Positions 43,353 through 63,942 of a stretch of 64,000 bases of DNA are shown here, in pieces; within the stretch, counting starts at the first letter, position 1; each line of letters begins with the position of its first letter. Source of the stretch: Bacillus pumilus (GTDB lineage: Bacteria > Bacillota > Bacilli > Bacillales > Bacillaceae). Made by a program: the position numbers and the translations under genes. The notes below the pieces were generated by a model. The model saw only the letters and a list, made by a program, of their open reading frames with translations, had not been told where the DNA came from and did not search any database. Location: NCBI RefSeq assembly GCF_009937765.1, contig NZ_CP047089.1, positions 3,284,272 to 3,348,271 on the forward strand. Reading direction: 5' to 3'.

Positions 43353-44312
43353 ATGGCGAAGACATATTTGAAGAAATGGTTAATCGGTGGAGTTGACCAA
43401 TGGATTATGATCAAAGAAGATCATACTAGTGAAGCGAAGCCTGTTCTATTATTTGTACACGGTGGACCAGGTTCTGCTCAAATCAGTTATATTAATTCGT
43501 TTCATGAGGAGCTTAATCGAGATTTTACAGTGGTTCATTGGGATCAACGAGGAGCAGGACTTTCCTATCAAAACAATCTCCCCAATACGTCCATGACCAT
43601 TCAGCAATTTATTGAAGATACGATTGAACTGACAGAGAAAATCCTTTCATATCTAGGTCAATCAAAATTGTACATCGCCGGATATTCATGGGGGTCATTA
43701 ATCGCCATACAAGCAGTACATAAACGCCCAGATCTTTATCATGCGTATTATGGAATTAGTCAGGTGGTAGATGTTTTAAAAGAAGATATTGTGTCGTACG
43801 ACCTTCTCTTGAAAAAATATCACCGAAATCGGCTGTTTGCTTGGTGTCTGCGATTACTGACGCCTCCTCCGTGGAAACGATTATCGGCTCATGCTCTATT
43901 CTCTCTATATAAAGAGCTTGGGAGCGTAGGTCTCACACATAAGTGGAAGCCGCTCCTTCAAATGCTACACAGTTTTATTTTTAGTAAAGAATATCAGCTC
44001 AAAGATAAGTGGAAGTTCCTGAAAGGACAGAAATTTAGCCAGGACATGCTATGGGATGAATTGATGAATGAGAGCATTGAATACCGAGTTTCTACTATAT
44101 TAATACCTTGTTACTTTATCATTGGTGAATATGACATGATTACACCAGCTGCTGTATCAAAACCATATGTTGAGCAATTAAAAGCGCCAATCAAAGAATG
44201 GTTCACCTTTAAAGAATCTGCACATTCCCCGCATCTAGAAGAACCAGAAGAATTTATTCGCACCATCAAAAAGACTGCTGTACATCATCTTCAGGGAAAG
44301 CTTGATTTATAG
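43353..44312 (+). CDS. ybaC: alpha/beta hydrolase, proline iminopeptidase-like (YbaC)
   Basis: 319 residues. The oxyanion-hole motif HGGPG (about residues 36-40), the nucleophile elbow GYSWGS (about 111-116, Ser) and a late Asp (GEYDMITP) and His (SAHSPHLEEP) give a complete catalytic triad. Proline iminopeptidases share HGGPG and WDQRGAG; the substrate is not certain. No close ribosomal link is known; the gene merely sits between tuf and rpsJ as in B. subtilis. Start ATG after GAGAGG; lower codon bias than its neighbours. Confidence 0.85.
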   Translation: MAKTYLKKWLIGGVDQWIMIKEDHTSEAKPVLLFVHGGPGSAQISYINSFHEELNRDFTVVHWDQRGAGLSYQNNLPNTSMTIQQFIEDTIELTEKILSYLGQSKLYIAGYSWGSLIAIQAVHKRPDLYHAYYGISQVVDVLKEDIVSYDLLLKKYHRNRLFAWCLRLLTPPPWKRLSAHALFSLYKELGSVGLTHKWKPLLQMLHSFIFSKEYQLKDKWKFLKGQKFSQDMLWDELMNESIEYRVSTILIPCYFIIGEYDMITPAAVSKPYVEQLKAPIKEWFTFKESAHSPHLEEPEEFIRTIKKTAVHHLQGKLDL

Positions 44313-44330
44313 GCTGAACCCCTGTATAAT
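44302..44330 (+). promoter_or_regulatory. upstream promoter of the S10 operon
   Basis: TTGATT, 17-base spacer, TATAAT, overlapping the last codons of ybaC. About 200 bases upstream of rpsJ. Confidence 0.55.
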
Positions 44331-44369
44331 ATGAAAAGTGTGCAAATCATAAATTTATCCGATTTATTA

Positions 44370-44398
44370 TTGCAACACGCAGGCCAATTTGGTACAAT
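44370..44398 (+). promoter_or_regulatory. main promoter of the S10 operon
   Basis: TTGCAA, 17-base spacer, TACAAT. It agrees in position with the known single major S10 promoter of B. subtilis and leaves a leader of about 125 bases. Confidence 0.7.
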
Positions 44399-44404
44399 AG
44401 TGCA

Positions 44405-44839
<435 letters not shown>

Positions 44840-44873
44840 TTCAAATAGAAAACACATATTATAGGAGGTGTGA

Positions 44874-45506
<633 letters not shown>

Positions 45507-45515
45507 CTCTCTTAG

Positions 45516-46444
<929 letters not shown>

Positions 46445-46451
46445 ATCTTAA

Positions 46452-47306
<855 letters not shown>

Positions 47307-47330
47307 CGGGGTTGTCTACGGTTCATTTAG

Positions 47331-47642
<312 letters not shown>

Positions 47643-47659
47643 TGAGAGGAGGCTTTTAA

Positions 47660-49287
<1,628 letters not shown>

Positions 49288-49294
49288 TAATTAG

Positions 49295-49576
<282 letters not shown>

Positions 49577-49579
49577 TAA

Positions 49580-49984
<405 letters not shown>

Positions 49985-50019
49985 TGAATACAATCCGCGA
50001 CTCAAGGAGGTGCGATTAA

Positions 50020-50331
<312 letters not shown>

Positions 50332-50338
50332 TAAATAA

Positions 50339-50896
<558 letters not shown>

Positions 50897-50903
50897 TCAA
50901 TGA

Positions 50904-51104
<201 letters not shown>

Positions 51105-51132
51105 TCCCCATAAATGGGAAGGAGGTTATTAA

Positions 51133-51534
<402 letters not shown>

Positions 51535-51565
51535 AAAAAGTTTAAGATGAATGGAGGTGCTTGGT

Positions 51566-52102
51566 ATGTCTCGTATAGGTAAAAAACTAATCGAGATCCC
51601 TTCAGGAGTTACTGTGACAAACAACGATAACACAGTGACAGTAAAGGGACCAAAAGGTGAACTGACTCGTACATTTCACCCTGATATGGAAATTAAAATT
51701 GAGGACAGCGTCTTAACTGTAAGCCGTCCGTCTGATCATAAAGAACACCGTGCTTTACATGGTACAACACGTAGCTTAATTGCAAACATGGTTGAAGGTG
51801 TATCTAAAGGTTTCGAAAGAGGTTTAGAACTTATCGGTGTCGGTTACCGTGCAGCTAAATCTGGAAACAAACTTGTTCTTAACGTTGGATACTCTCATCC
51901 AGTTGAAATCGTTCCTGAGGCTGGAGTAGAAGTTGAAGTTCCATCTCAAACGAAAGTAGTCATTAAAGGTATCGATAAAGAGCGTGTGGGAGCTCTAGCT
52001 TCTAACATCCGCGCTGTCCGTTCTCCAGAGCCTTACAAAGGTAAAGGAATTCGTTACGAAGGTGAATTCGTTCGCCGTAAAGAAGGAAAAACTGGTAAGT
52101 AA
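51566..52102 (+). CDS. rplF: 50S ribosomal protein L6
   Basis: 178 residues in two similar domains near the factor-binding site; typical [17 protein letters not shown] start and [14 protein letters not shown] signature. The ATG at 51566 is taken after GGAGGTGCTTGGT; the ORF to 51551 lacks a site. Confidence 0.97.
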   Translation: MSRIGKKLIEIPSGVTVTNNDNTVTVKGPKGELTRTFHPDMEIKIEDSVLTVSRPSDHKEHRALHGTTRSLIANMVEGVSKGFERGLELIGVGYRAAKSGNKLVLNVGYSHPVEIVPEAGVEVEVPSQTKVVIKGIDKERVGALASNIRAVRSPEPYKGKGIRYEGEFVRRKEGKTGK

Positions 52103-52134
52103 GATCGCTTAATGTGAAGAAAGGAGTGACTCGG

Positions 52135-52497
52135 ATGATTACGAAAACTAGCAAAAACGCTACTCGTCTTAAAAGACACGCTCGTGTTCGTGCGAAACTT
52201 TCAGGTACTGCTGAAAGACCTCGCCTTAACGTTTTCCGTTCTAACAAGAACATCTATGCTCAAGTAATTGATGATGTTAACGGTGTAACACTTGTAAGTG
52301 CTTCTACTCTTGATAAAGATTTAAAGATCGAGAATAGTTCTGACGCTGCAGCTGCTACTAAAGTTGGCGAACTTGTTGCAAAACGTGCTGTTGAAAAAGG
52401 AATCTCTAACGTGGTATTTGACCGCGGAGGATACTTATATCATGGACGTGTAAAAGCTCTAGCTGAAGCTGCTCGTGAGGCTGGACTTAAATTTTAA
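52135..52497 (+). CDS. rplR: 50S ribosomal protein L18
   Basis: 120 residues; carries 5S rRNA into the 50S with L5. Basic N-terminus ([22 protein letters not shown]) and the [18 protein letters not shown] core. The ATG follows AAAGGAG. Confidence 0.97.
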   Translation: MITKTSKNATRLKRHARVRAKLSGTAERPRLNVFRSNKNIYAQVIDDVNGVTLVSASTLDKDLKIENSSDAAAATKVGELVAKRAVEKGISNVVFDRGGYLYHGRVKALAEAAREAGLKF

Positions 52498-52500
52498 TAA

Positions 52501-53218
<718 letters not shown>

Positions 53219-53236
53219 AACATTTTTAATCGATAA

Positions 53237-53689
<453 letters not shown>

Positions 53690-53690
53690 C

Positions 53691-54983
53691 TTGTTTAAGA
53701 CAATCTCCAATTTTATGCGCGTGAAAGATATACGGAATAAGATTATATTCACTCTTTTAATGTTAATCGTCTTTCGTATAGGTGCTTTCATCCCTGTGCC
53801 TAATGTGAACGCCGAAGTTCTCCAGGCACAGGATCAAATGAGTGTTTTCGGGATCCTCAACACGTTTGGGGGCGGGGCACTTTTCCAATTCTCCATTCTT
53901 GCAATGGGGATTATGCCGTATATCACTGCTTCGATCATCATTCAGCTCTTGCAGATGGATGTTGTTCCGAAGTTCACTGAGTGGTCAAAGCAAGGAGAAG
54001 TTGGCCGCCGAAAATTAGCACAATTCACAAGGTATTTTACAATTGTTCTAGGTTTTATCCAGGCGTTAGGAATGTCATATGGATTCAACAATATGGCAGG
54101 AGGCATGCTGATTGAAAACCCAGGTGTTTCAACGTACCTCTTAATTGCGGTCGTACTCACTGCGGGAACAGCATTTTTAATGTGGCTGGGAGAGCAGATT
54201 ACTGCTCACGGCGTTGGTAACGGTATTTCGATTATTATCTTTGCTGGTATCATCGCAGGTATCCCTCAAACATTAAAACAAGTGTACGCTCAACAATTTG
54301 TAGGTGGAGATGGACAGTTGTTCATGCAAATCCTGAAAATTGCCCTTATTGTTATTGCTATTCTTGTCATTGTTATTGGTGTTATTTACATTCAAATGGC
54401 AGTGAGAAAGATTGCGATTCAATATTCAAAAGGAACTGGCCGTGCACAAATGTCTGCTAGTCAAGCAACGCACCTTCCATTGAAAGTGAATCCAGCAGGG
54501 GTGATTCCAGTCATCTTTGCCGTTTCTTTCATTATTACTCCGCAGACGGTCGCATCGTTCTTCGGAACCAATAATGTGACAACTTGGATAACCAACAACT
54601 TTGACTATACTAAGCCAATCGGTATGACGATTTATGTAGCACTGATTGTTGCTTTCACATATTTTTATGCCTTTGTCCAAGTGAATCCTGAACAAATGGC
54701 TGAAAATCTGCAAAAGCAGGGTGGCTATATCCCGGGAGTTCGTCCAGGGAAAATGACTCAAGATAGAATTACGAGCATTTTGTACCGACTCACGTTTGTG
54801 GGCGCCATTTTCTTAGCCGTGATTTCAATACTTCCTATCTTTTTCATTCAATTCGCTGGATTACCTTCCGCTGCACAAATTGGCGGCACAAGTCTTCTCA
54901 TTGTTGTAGGTGTTGCACTTGAAACAATGAAACAACTTGAAAGCCAATTAGTGAAACGAAACTACCGTGGATTTATGAAATAA
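53691..54983 (+). CDS. secY: preprotein translocase subunit SecY
   Basis: 430 residues with ten predicted membrane helices; the channel of the Sec translocon with SecE (also in this window) and SecG. Plug and pore residues cannot be judged by eye, but the signatures GAFIPVPNVNAE, HGVGNGISIIIFAG and KQGGYIPGVRPGKMT are clear. The TTG start follows GAGGTGATCTAAC inside rplO's end. Export substrates include most secreted proteins. Confidence 0.97.
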   Translation: MFKTISNFMRVKDIRNKIIFTLLMLIVFRIGAFIPVPNVNAEVLQAQDQMSVFGILNTFGGGALFQFSILAMGIMPYITASIIIQLLQMDVVPKFTEWSKQGEVGRRKLAQFTRYFTIVLGFIQALGMSYGFNNMAGGMLIENPGVSTYLLIAVVLTAGTAFLMWLGEQITAHGVGNGISIIIFAGIIAGIPQTLKQVYAQQFVGGDGQLFMQILKIALIVIAILVIVIGVIYIQMAVRKIAIQYSKGTGRAQMSASQATHLPLKVNPAGVIPVIFAVSFIITPQTVASFFGTNNVTTWITNNFDYTKPIGMTIYVALIVAFTYFYAFVQVNPEQMAENLQKQGGYIPGVRPGKMTQDRITSILYRLTFVGAIFLAVISILPIFFIQFAGLPSAAQIGGTSLLIVVGVALETMKQLESQLVKRNYRGFMK

Positions 54984-54986
54984 AAA

Positions 54987-55013
54987 AGAGGGCTGGGCTC
55001 TTGCCCAACCTCT
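54987..55013 (+). repeat. hairpin between secY and adk
   Basis: AGAGG-GC-TGGGC, loop TCTT, GCCCA-A-CCTCT: two 5-bp stems around an internal loop. No T run, so probably an mRNA processing or stability element within the operon. Confidence 0.45.
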
Positions 55014-55017
55014 CTAA

Positions 55018-56435
<1,418 letters not shown>

Positions 56436-56688
56436 GTCTTCACTGAAGTCTTTCAGGCCCAAATCGGGCAGGTTGTCTGTATAGTCCAAAGGAAAGAACA
56501 AGATCAGTATACAGGTGTCATCGGCATGTTCGGTGGCTGCCATCTACTAATCGCAGACGGAGAAAAGCGTAAATTTCATTCTCCTAAGAAAAAATATCAA
56601 TCATATAACCTTTTATGGTTGCGTATCTCCGGAAGTTCAGAACAGTATATTCAAAACAGGTCGGGTGATGGATGGACAATTGAGATGA
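56436..56688 (+). pseudogene. ybzG: KOW-type small protein gene (ybzG position), frameshifted
   Basis: In the 312-base gap between map and infA, two reading frames together encode a protein of about 76 residues that resembles the KOW-domain proteins found here in other Bacilli. Frame 1 (from the base after the map TAG) reads QIGQVVCIVQRKEQDQY and then LLIADGEKRKFHSPKKK. After the A6 run at 56589-56594 the matching part continues in another frame (KNINHITFYGCVSPEV, QNSIFKTGRVMDGQLR, stop TGA 56686-56688). One A fewer would join them. Before ATG 56526 frame 1 has no ATG, GTG or TTG start and no ribosome-binding site. Likely a decayed gene, a sequencing error in the A run, or slippage. Confidence 0.7.
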
Positions 56689-56747
56689 ACTCATTTGGAC
56701 ATTTGTCAGAGAGCAAGTTACTGATTTGAAGAAGGGAGAACACTTGA

Positions 56748-57111
<364 letters not shown>

Positions 57112-57114
57112 TAA

Positions 57115-57498
<384 letters not shown>

Positions 57499-57515
57499 GT
57501 AAAGGAGGTAGTTAA

Positions 57516-57914
<399 letters not shown>

Positions 57915-57930
57915 TTTGTTTGTATAGATT

Positions 57931-57959
57931 TTGTGTCCCTGTCAATAATGGGTTATGAT
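57931..57959 (+). promoter_or_regulatory. candidate promoter in the rpsK-rpoA gap
   Basis: TTGTGT, 17-base spacer, TATGAT. The -35 is weak. It would give rpoA-rplQ an extra start; otherwise the 175-base gap only holds mild inverted repeats. Confidence 0.4.
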
Positions 57960-58089
57960 ACAGTTATTTATGAGACGAATACACGACTCGTTGCCTGAGC
58001 ACATACGGGACTAAACAATGAGGAATTTCGGATGGAATCTCATATGATTCTATTCGAGGTTTCGACGTTTTGAAGGAGGGTTTTATTAG

Positions 58090-59034
58090 ATGATCGAAAT
58101 TGAAAAACCAAAAATCGAAACGGTTGAAATCAGCGACGATGCCAAGTATGGCAAGTTTGTCGTAGAGCCACTTGAGCGTGGATATGGTACCACTTTAGGG
58201 AACTCCCTTCGTCGTATCCTTTTATCCTCACTTCCTGGTGCAGCTGTAACATCGATCCAGATAGATGGTGTCTTACACGAATTCTCAACGATCGAAGGCG
58301 TGGTTGAAGATGTTACAACGATTATCTTAAACATTAAAAAGCTTGCACTCAAAATCTACTCTGAAGAAGAGAAGACGCTTGAAATTGATGTACAAGATGA
58401 AGGTACTGTAACAGCTGCTGATATTACACACGACAGCGATATTGAAATCTTAAATCCAGATCTTCACATCGCAACTCTTGGCAAGAATGCGAGCTTCCGT
58501 GTTCGCTTAACTGCACAAAGAGGTCGCGGGTATAATCCTGCTGATGCAAACAAAAGAGACGATCAGCCAATCGGTGTGATTCCGATCGACTCAATCTATA
58601 CACCTGTATCTCGTGTGACTTATCAAGTGGAGAACACCCGTGTTGGGCAAATCACTAACTATGATAAATTAACACTAGATGTATGGACTGATGGAAGCAC
58701 AGGACCGAAAGAAGCGATCGCTCTAGGTTCTAAGATTTTAACTGAACACCTGAACATTTTCGTTGGGTTAACTGACGAAGCTCAGCATGCTGAAATTATG
58801 GTTGAGAAAGAAGAAGACCAAAAAGAAAAAGTGCTTGAAATGACAATTGAAGAGCTTGATCTTTCTGTTCGTTCTTACAACTGTTTGAAGCGTGCGGGTA
58901 TTAATACTGTTCAAGAGCTTGCTAACAAGACAGAAGAGGATATGATGAAAGTTCGTAACCTTGGACGTAAATCTCTTGAAGAAGTGAAAGCGAAACTAGA
59001 AGAACTTGGACTGGGTCTTCGTAAAGACGATTGA
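58090..59034 (+). CDS. rpoA: RNA polymerase alpha subunit
   Basis: 314 residues. The N-terminal dimerisation domain ([25 protein letters not shown]) assembles the enzyme; after a flexible linker the C-terminal domain ([37 protein letters not shown]) binds UP elements and regulators such as Spx. Start after GAAGGAGGG. Length matches B. subtilis. Confidence 0.98.
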   Translation: MIEIEKPKIETVEISDDAKYGKFVVEPLERGYGTTLGNSLRRILLSSLPGAAVTSIQIDGVLHEFSTIEGVVEDVTTIILNIKKLALKIYSEEEKTLEIDVQDEGTVTAADITHDSDIEILNPDLHIATLGKNASFRVRLTAQRGRGYNPADANKRDDQPIGVIPIDSIYTPVSRVTYQVENTRVGQITNYDKLTLDVWTDGSTGPKEAIALGSKILTEHLNIFVGLTDEAQHAEIMVEKEEDQKEKVLEMTIEELDLSVRSYNCLKRAGINTVQELANKTEEDMMKVRNLGRKSLEEVKAKLEELGLGLRKDD

Positions 59035-59092
59035 CTAGTTTCATTGTGAACTAGGATTTTCGTGTGTTTTTTATTCATACAGCATTCTCTAA

Positions 59093-59473
<381 letters not shown>

Positions 59474-59484
59474 TCACATAGCGT

Positions 59485-59540
59485 GTATCTAAGAAAGGGC
59501 GGGACAGTTCATAACTGGATCTATGCCCTTTTTTAGATAC
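59485..59540 (+). terminator. terminator of the ribosomal superoperon
   Basis: A stem of AAAGGGC/GCCCTTT with an inner CAGTT/AACTG helix and a T6 run. The outer flanks extend pairing to 16 bp (GTATCTAA with TTAGATAC and one G-T pair), so the T run is inside the longer stem. Confidence 0.75.
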
Positions 59541-59597
59541 TACGGCTTTTTAGCAAGAAGCAAAGAAGAGGTTGAGCTGAGAGGAGGTCCGGTAGAG

Positions 59598-60440
59598 ATG
59601 GGGAAGACATTAATTGACGTAAAGGACATTGTATTTCGTTATCACAAGGATGCGGAGAAGCCCGCTTTAGATCAAGTGTCATTGCATGTGAATCAAAATG
59701 AATGGCTCGCCATTGTTGGTCATAACGGTTCAGGTAAATCCACACTTGCCCGTGTACTGAATGGGCTCATTTTACCGGATGCTGGAACGGTCAAGGTTGG
59801 AGAGATTGAGCTAAAAGAAGAGAGTGTCTGGGATATTCGCAAAAAAGTCGGAATGGTCTTTCAAAACCCAGATAACCAATTCGTTGGCTCAACGGTTCGT
59901 GATGATGTGGCTTTTGGTTTAGAAAATAATGGGGTTGAGCGGGAACTGATGATAGAACGTGTAGATTGGGCTGTGAAACAGGTCAATATGCAGGAGTTTC
60001 TTGATCAAGAGCCGCACCATCTATCAGGCGGGCAAAAGCAGAGAGTCGCCATTGCAGGTGTACTTGCCGCAAGCCCTGACATCATGATCTTGGATGAAGC
60101 AACATCAATGCTTGATCCGATTGGCCGTGAAGAAGTGTTAGAGACTGTTAGACTACTGAAGGAACAAGGAACGGTCACAGTCATTTCCATCACACATGAT
60201 TTAGACGAAGCCGCCAAGGCAGACCGGGTCATTGTCATGAATGGCGGGAAAAAATTTGCCGAGGGAACCCCAGAGGAAGTTTTTGAATTAGACGAGCAGC
60301 TAGTTCAAATTGGACTTGATCTGCCATTCTCCTATCGGTTGAGCAAACAATTGAAGCAGCAAGGCGTACCGCTTGCAAATGCCCATTTGACACAAGAAGG
60401 ATTGGTGAAAGAGCTATGGACATTACGATCAAAGAATTAG
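59598..60440 (+). CDS. ecfA1: ECF transporter ATPase EcfA1
   Basis: 280 residues. ABC ATPase of the energy-coupling module: Walker A GHNGSGKST (about residues 38-46), Q-loop QNPDNQF, signature LSGGQKQR, Walker B IMILDEATSMLD and switch His in SITHDLD. Works with EcfA2 and EcfT plus vitamin-specific S components encoded elsewhere. The ATG at 59598 lies about 10 bases after AGGAGG; the upstream frame to 59523 overlaps the terminator. Overlaps ecfA2 by 25 bases. Confidence 0.95.
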   Translation: MGKTLIDVKDIVFRYHKDAEKPALDQVSLHVNQNEWLAIVGHNGSGKSTLARVLNGLILPDAGTVKVGEIELKEESVWDIRKKVGMVFQNPDNQFVGSTVRDDVAFGLENNGVERELMIERVDWAVKQVNMQEFLDQEPHHLSGGQKQRVAIAGVLAASPDIMILDEATSMLDPIGREEVLETVRLLKEQGTVTVISITHDLDEAAKADRVIVMNGGKKFAEGTPEEVFELDEQLVQIGLDLPFSYRLSKQLKQQGVPLANAHLTQEGLVKELWTLRSKN

Positions 60441-61285
60441 AGCATCGTTATCAAATGAAAACGCCGTTTGAGCGTCTCGCTTTGTATGATGTCAATGCTT
60501 CCATCCAAGAGGGCAGCTATGTCGCTGTCATTGGTCATACAGGCTCTGGCAAGTCCACGTTGCTGCAGCATTTAAATGGCTTGCTCAAACCAACGAAGGG
60601 GAGCATTGCGCTTGGGGATACCGTCTTACAAGCCAATAAAAAGCAGAAGGATTTAAAGTCCCTTCGGAAAAAAGTAGGCATCGTGTTTCAGTTTCCTGAG
60701 CATCAGCTTTTTGAAGAAACGATCCTTAAGGATATCTGCTTTGGTCCGATGAATTTCGGTGTTCCTCAGCAGAAGGCAGAAGCAAAGGCGAAAGAAATGC
60801 TGAAACTAGTTGGTCTTCCTGAATCCTTATTATCTCGATCTCCTTTTGAACTAAGTGGCGGTCAAATGAGACGTGTGGCGATTGCAGGTGTTCTAGCGAT
60901 GGAGCCAGAAGTGCTTGTGCTGGATGAGCCGACTGCAGGGTTAGATCCACGCGGACGGAAGGAAATCATGGACATGTTCTATGAGCTTCATCAAAAGGCT
61001 AATCTCACCACGATTCTGGTTACACACAGTATGGAGGATGCCGCTCATTATGCAGATCAAATGATTGTGATGCATAAAGGAACGGTGAAGGCGACAGGCA
61101 CGCCGAGAGAATTGTTTGCCAATCGTACAGACATGTCTTCATTTGGTCTCGACCTCCCAGAAACGATTAAATTCCAGCAGACTGTAGAAGAAAAACTGGG
61201 TATTACGTTTCCGAGGCCGCTTCTGACCATGGATGAAATGGCAGAAGCCTTAACAGCTCTTTATCAGGAGGACACGACATCATGA
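60416..61285 (+). CDS. ecfA2: ECF transporter ATPase EcfA2
   Basis: 289 residues. Walker A GHTGSGKST, Q-loop QFPEHQLF, signature LSGGQMRR, Walker B VLVLDEPTAGLD, switch region VTHSMED. Second ATPase of the heterodimer; distinguished from EcfA1 by the FPEHQLFEET segment. Overlaps both neighbours. Confidence 0.95.
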   Translation: MDITIKELEHRYQMKTPFERLALYDVNASIQEGSYVAVIGHTGSGKSTLLQHLNGLLKPTKGSIALGDTVLQANKKQKDLKSLRKKVGIVFQFPEHQLFEETILKDICFGPMNFGVPQQKAEAKAKEMLKLVGLPESLLSRSPFELSGGQMRRVAIAGVLAMEPEVLVLDEPTAGLDPRGRKEIMDMFYELHQKANLTTILVTHSMEDAAHYADQMIVMHKGTVKATGTPRELFANRTDMSSFGLDLPETIKFQQTVEEKLGITFPRPLLTMDEMAEALTALYQEDTTS

Positions 61286-62079
61286 TGGATAGTATGATTA
61301 TCGGCAAATATGTGCCAGGTACATCCTTTGTCCATCGTCTTGATCCAAGGACAAAGCTGTTATCAATTTTCTTTTTTGTCTTTATTGTCTTTTTTGCTAA
61401 TAATTACATCACCTACGGACTTTTAGGGATCTTTACCCTTCTTGTGGTGATGGTGTCTCAGGTGCCGCTATACTTTATTCTTAAAGGAATGAAGCCGATC
61501 CTATGGATTGTCCTGTTTACCTTCATTCTGCATATTTTTATGACAAAGGATGGCGCCTTGCTATTTCACTTTGGTTTTTTAAATATTTATGAAGAAGGTC
61601 TAAAGCAGGGGATTTTCATTTCACTCCGTTTTGTCTATCTCATCATGATGACGACACTTCTGACGTTAACCACAACGCCTATAGAAGTGACAGACGGTAT
61701 GGAAAAGTTGCTTCACCCATTCCGTAAAATCAAACTGCCCGTTCATGAGCTTGCTCTCATGATGTCCATCTCTCTTCGGTTTATTCCAACCTTACTAGAA
61801 GAGACAGACAAAATCATGAAGGCACAAATGGCAAGAGGTGTTGATTTTACAAGCGGACCTCTTAAAGATCGCATGAAAGCCATCGTTCCCTTACTTGTCC
61901 CGCTTTTCGTCAGTGCGTTTAAGCGTGCAGAGGAACTAGCGACTGCTATGGAAGCGAGAGGCTATCGCGGAGGAGAAGGACGGACGAAATACCGTCAGCT
62001 TGTCTGGGGCATGAAAGACACGTTCACATTGCTCCTGTTCATCCTGTTAACAGCACTCCTTGTGCTTCTGAGAAATTAG
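61282..62079 (+). CDS. ecfT: ECF transporter transmembrane coupling protein EcfT
   Basis: 265 residues with about six hydrophobic segments and the two ARG coupling motifs (QMARGVDF, MEARGYRG) that contact the ATPases. Links ATP use to the S component flip. The ATG at 61282 overlaps the ecfA2 stop; a second ATG follows immediately. Confidence 0.95.
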   Translation: MMDSMIIGKYVPGTSFVHRLDPRTKLLSIFFFVFIVFFANNYITYGLLGIFTLLVVMVSQVPLYFILKGMKPILWIVLFTFILHIFMTKDGALLFHFGFLNIYEEGLKQGIFISLRFVYLIMMTTLLTLTTTPIEVTDGMEKLLHPFRKIKLPVHELALMMSISLRFIPTLLEETDKIMKAQMARGVDFTSGPLKDRMKAIVPLLVPLFVSAFKRAEELATAMEARGYRGGEGRTKYRQLVWGMKDTFTLLLFILLTALLVLLRN

Positions 62080-62090
62080 GTGATTCCTAG

Positions 62091-62834
62091 ATGAAGGTCA
62101 AATGTACCGTATCCTATGATGGGACACATTTTAAAGGCTATCAGGTGCAGCCTGGGCAGCGGACAGTTCAGACGGAGATCGAGTCTGCTCTTGCAAAAAT
62201 GCACAAACAGGATGAACTGGTTCCGATTGTGGCTTCTGGCCGGACGGACAGCGGCGTCCATGCGAAGGGGCAGGTCATCCATTTCGACACGCCGCTCTCG
62301 ATTCCGATGGAAAGATGGCCTTTTGCCCTCAATAGTCTCCTGCCGGATGACATCAGAGTTCTAAAGGCTGAGGAAGTGGATGAGTCGTTTCATGCACGTT
62401 TTAGTGTCGTTTCGAAGGAGTACCGTTATAAGGTCTCAACGGAAACGCACCAAAATGTGTTCACGAGACAGTATGCCTGCCACTTTCCTTACCGGTTGGA
62501 TGCAGACAAAATGAGAGAAGCTGCTGGATACCTTATTGGCACACACGATTTCACAAGCTTTTGTGCAGCCAATACAGAGGTTCAGGACAAGGTGAGGGAG
62601 ATTTACACCCTTGAGTGGAAAAACGTCTCAGACGGGCTTGAAATGCGCGTGAGAGGAAATGGCTTTTTATACAACATGGTGCGAATTATCGCTGGAACGT
62701 TACTTGAAGTCGGATCTGGTAAATTCCACCCTGATGAGATAAAAGCCATGCTTGCCGCCCGAAATCGCGAAGCGGCAGGCAAGACTGCGCCTAGTCACGG
62801 ACTGTATTTATGGGAAGTTTTCTATGACAACTAA
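62091..62834 (+). CDS. truA: tRNA pseudouridine(38-40) synthase TruA
   Basis: 247 residues. The catalytic Asp is in GRTDSGVHA (about residue 53), and FxxYQVQPGQRTVQTE at the start is typical. Modifies positions 38-40 in the anticodon arm. It begins 11 bases after ecfT. Ends before a promoter for rplM. Confidence 0.96.
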   Translation: MKVKCTVSYDGTHFKGYQVQPGQRTVQTEIESALAKMHKQDELVPIVASGRTDSGVHAKGQVIHFDTPLSIPMERWPFALNSLLPDDIRVLKAEEVDESFHARFSVVSKEYRYKVSTETHQNVFTRQYACHFPYRLDADKMREAAGYLIGTHDFTSFCAANTEVQDKVREIYTLEWKNVSDGLEMRVRGNGFLYNMVRIIAGTLLEVGSGKFHPDEIKAMLAARNREAAGKTAPSHGLYLWEVFYDN

Positions 62835-62852
62835 ACCAGGTGTAACATGTTC

Positions 62853-62881
62853 TTGACACAGGAAGCAGAAAGTTATAAGAT
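62853..62881 (+). promoter_or_regulatory. promoter of rplM-rpsI
   Basis: TTGACA, 17-base spacer, TAAGAT. Transcription would begin just before the L13 leader. Confidence 0.65.
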
Positions 62882-62896
62882 ATCATATGGTATGTA

Positions 62897-62944
62897 TTTC
62901 AACCCCACAAATAAGCCCCGGAAGACTTATCTTGTGTTTTGAAA
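62897..62944 (+). ncRNA. L13 leader
   Basis: Three stacked helices: TTTCAA/TTGAAA, CACAA/TTGTG and ATAAG/CTTAT around the loop CCCCGGAAGA, as in the known L13 leader motif of Bacillales. It precedes rplM by 56 bases and probably binds L13 for feedback control. Confidence 0.8.
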
Positions 62945-62961
62945 TAGAACGTAGCATTTGA

Positions 62962-63438
<477 letters not shown>

Positions 63439-63458
63439 TTATAAGGGAGGTTAACAAT

Positions 63459-63851
63459 TTGGCACAGGTTCAATATTACGGTACAGGTCGTCGTAAAAGT
63501 TCTGTAGCGCGCGTTCGCTTAGTTCCAGGTGAAGGCCGTATCGTCGTTAATAATCGTGAAATTACTGAATACATTCCATTCGCTGCTTTAATCGAAGACG
63601 TGAAACAACCTTTGAACATCACAGAAACAGCTAACAGCTACGATGTTCTTGTAACTGTTCACGGTGGTGGATTCTCTGGTCAAGCTGGAGCAATTCGTCA
63701 CGGTATCTCTCGTGCTCTTCTAGAAGTAGATCCTGAGTACCGTACATCACTTAAACGTGCTGGACTTCTTACTCGTGACCCACGTATGAAAGAGCGTAAG
63801 AAATACGGTCTTAAAGGCGCACGTCGCGCACCTCAGTTCTCAAAACGTTAA
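63459..63851 (+). CDS. rpsI: 30S ribosomal protein S9
   Basis: 130 residues; its C-terminal tail ([11 protein letters not shown]) reaches the P-site tRNA. TTG start after AAGGGAGG gives [18 protein letters not shown]. Last gene of the window, ended by a terminator. Confidence 0.97.
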   Translation: MAQVQYYGTGRRKSSVARVRLVPGEGRIVVNNREITEYIPFAALIEDVKQPLNITETANSYDVLVTVHGGGFSGQAGAIRHGISRALLEVDPEYRTSLKRAGLLTRDPRMKERKKYGLKGARRAPQFSKR

Positions 63852-63880
63852 TCAATTTTATATTGTATGGACGTTTTACA

Positions 63881-63942
63881 AAGGTTTGTTACAAACAAAC
63901 CTTATAAAAAAAGCATCAGCTTCGTGCTGGTGCTTTTTTTTT
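63881..63942 (+). terminator. double hairpin terminator after rpsI
   Basis: Hairpin AAGGTTTGT/ACAAACCTT (9-bp, 63881-63903) and then AAAAGCATCAGC/GCTGGTGCTTTT with loop TTCGT and T9. The rest of the window to 64000 holds no gene I can see. Confidence 0.85.

Noticed and set aside
59523..59597. N-terminal extension of ecfA1
   Set aside because: Overlaps the superoperon terminator and the ribosome-binding site; not present in homologs.
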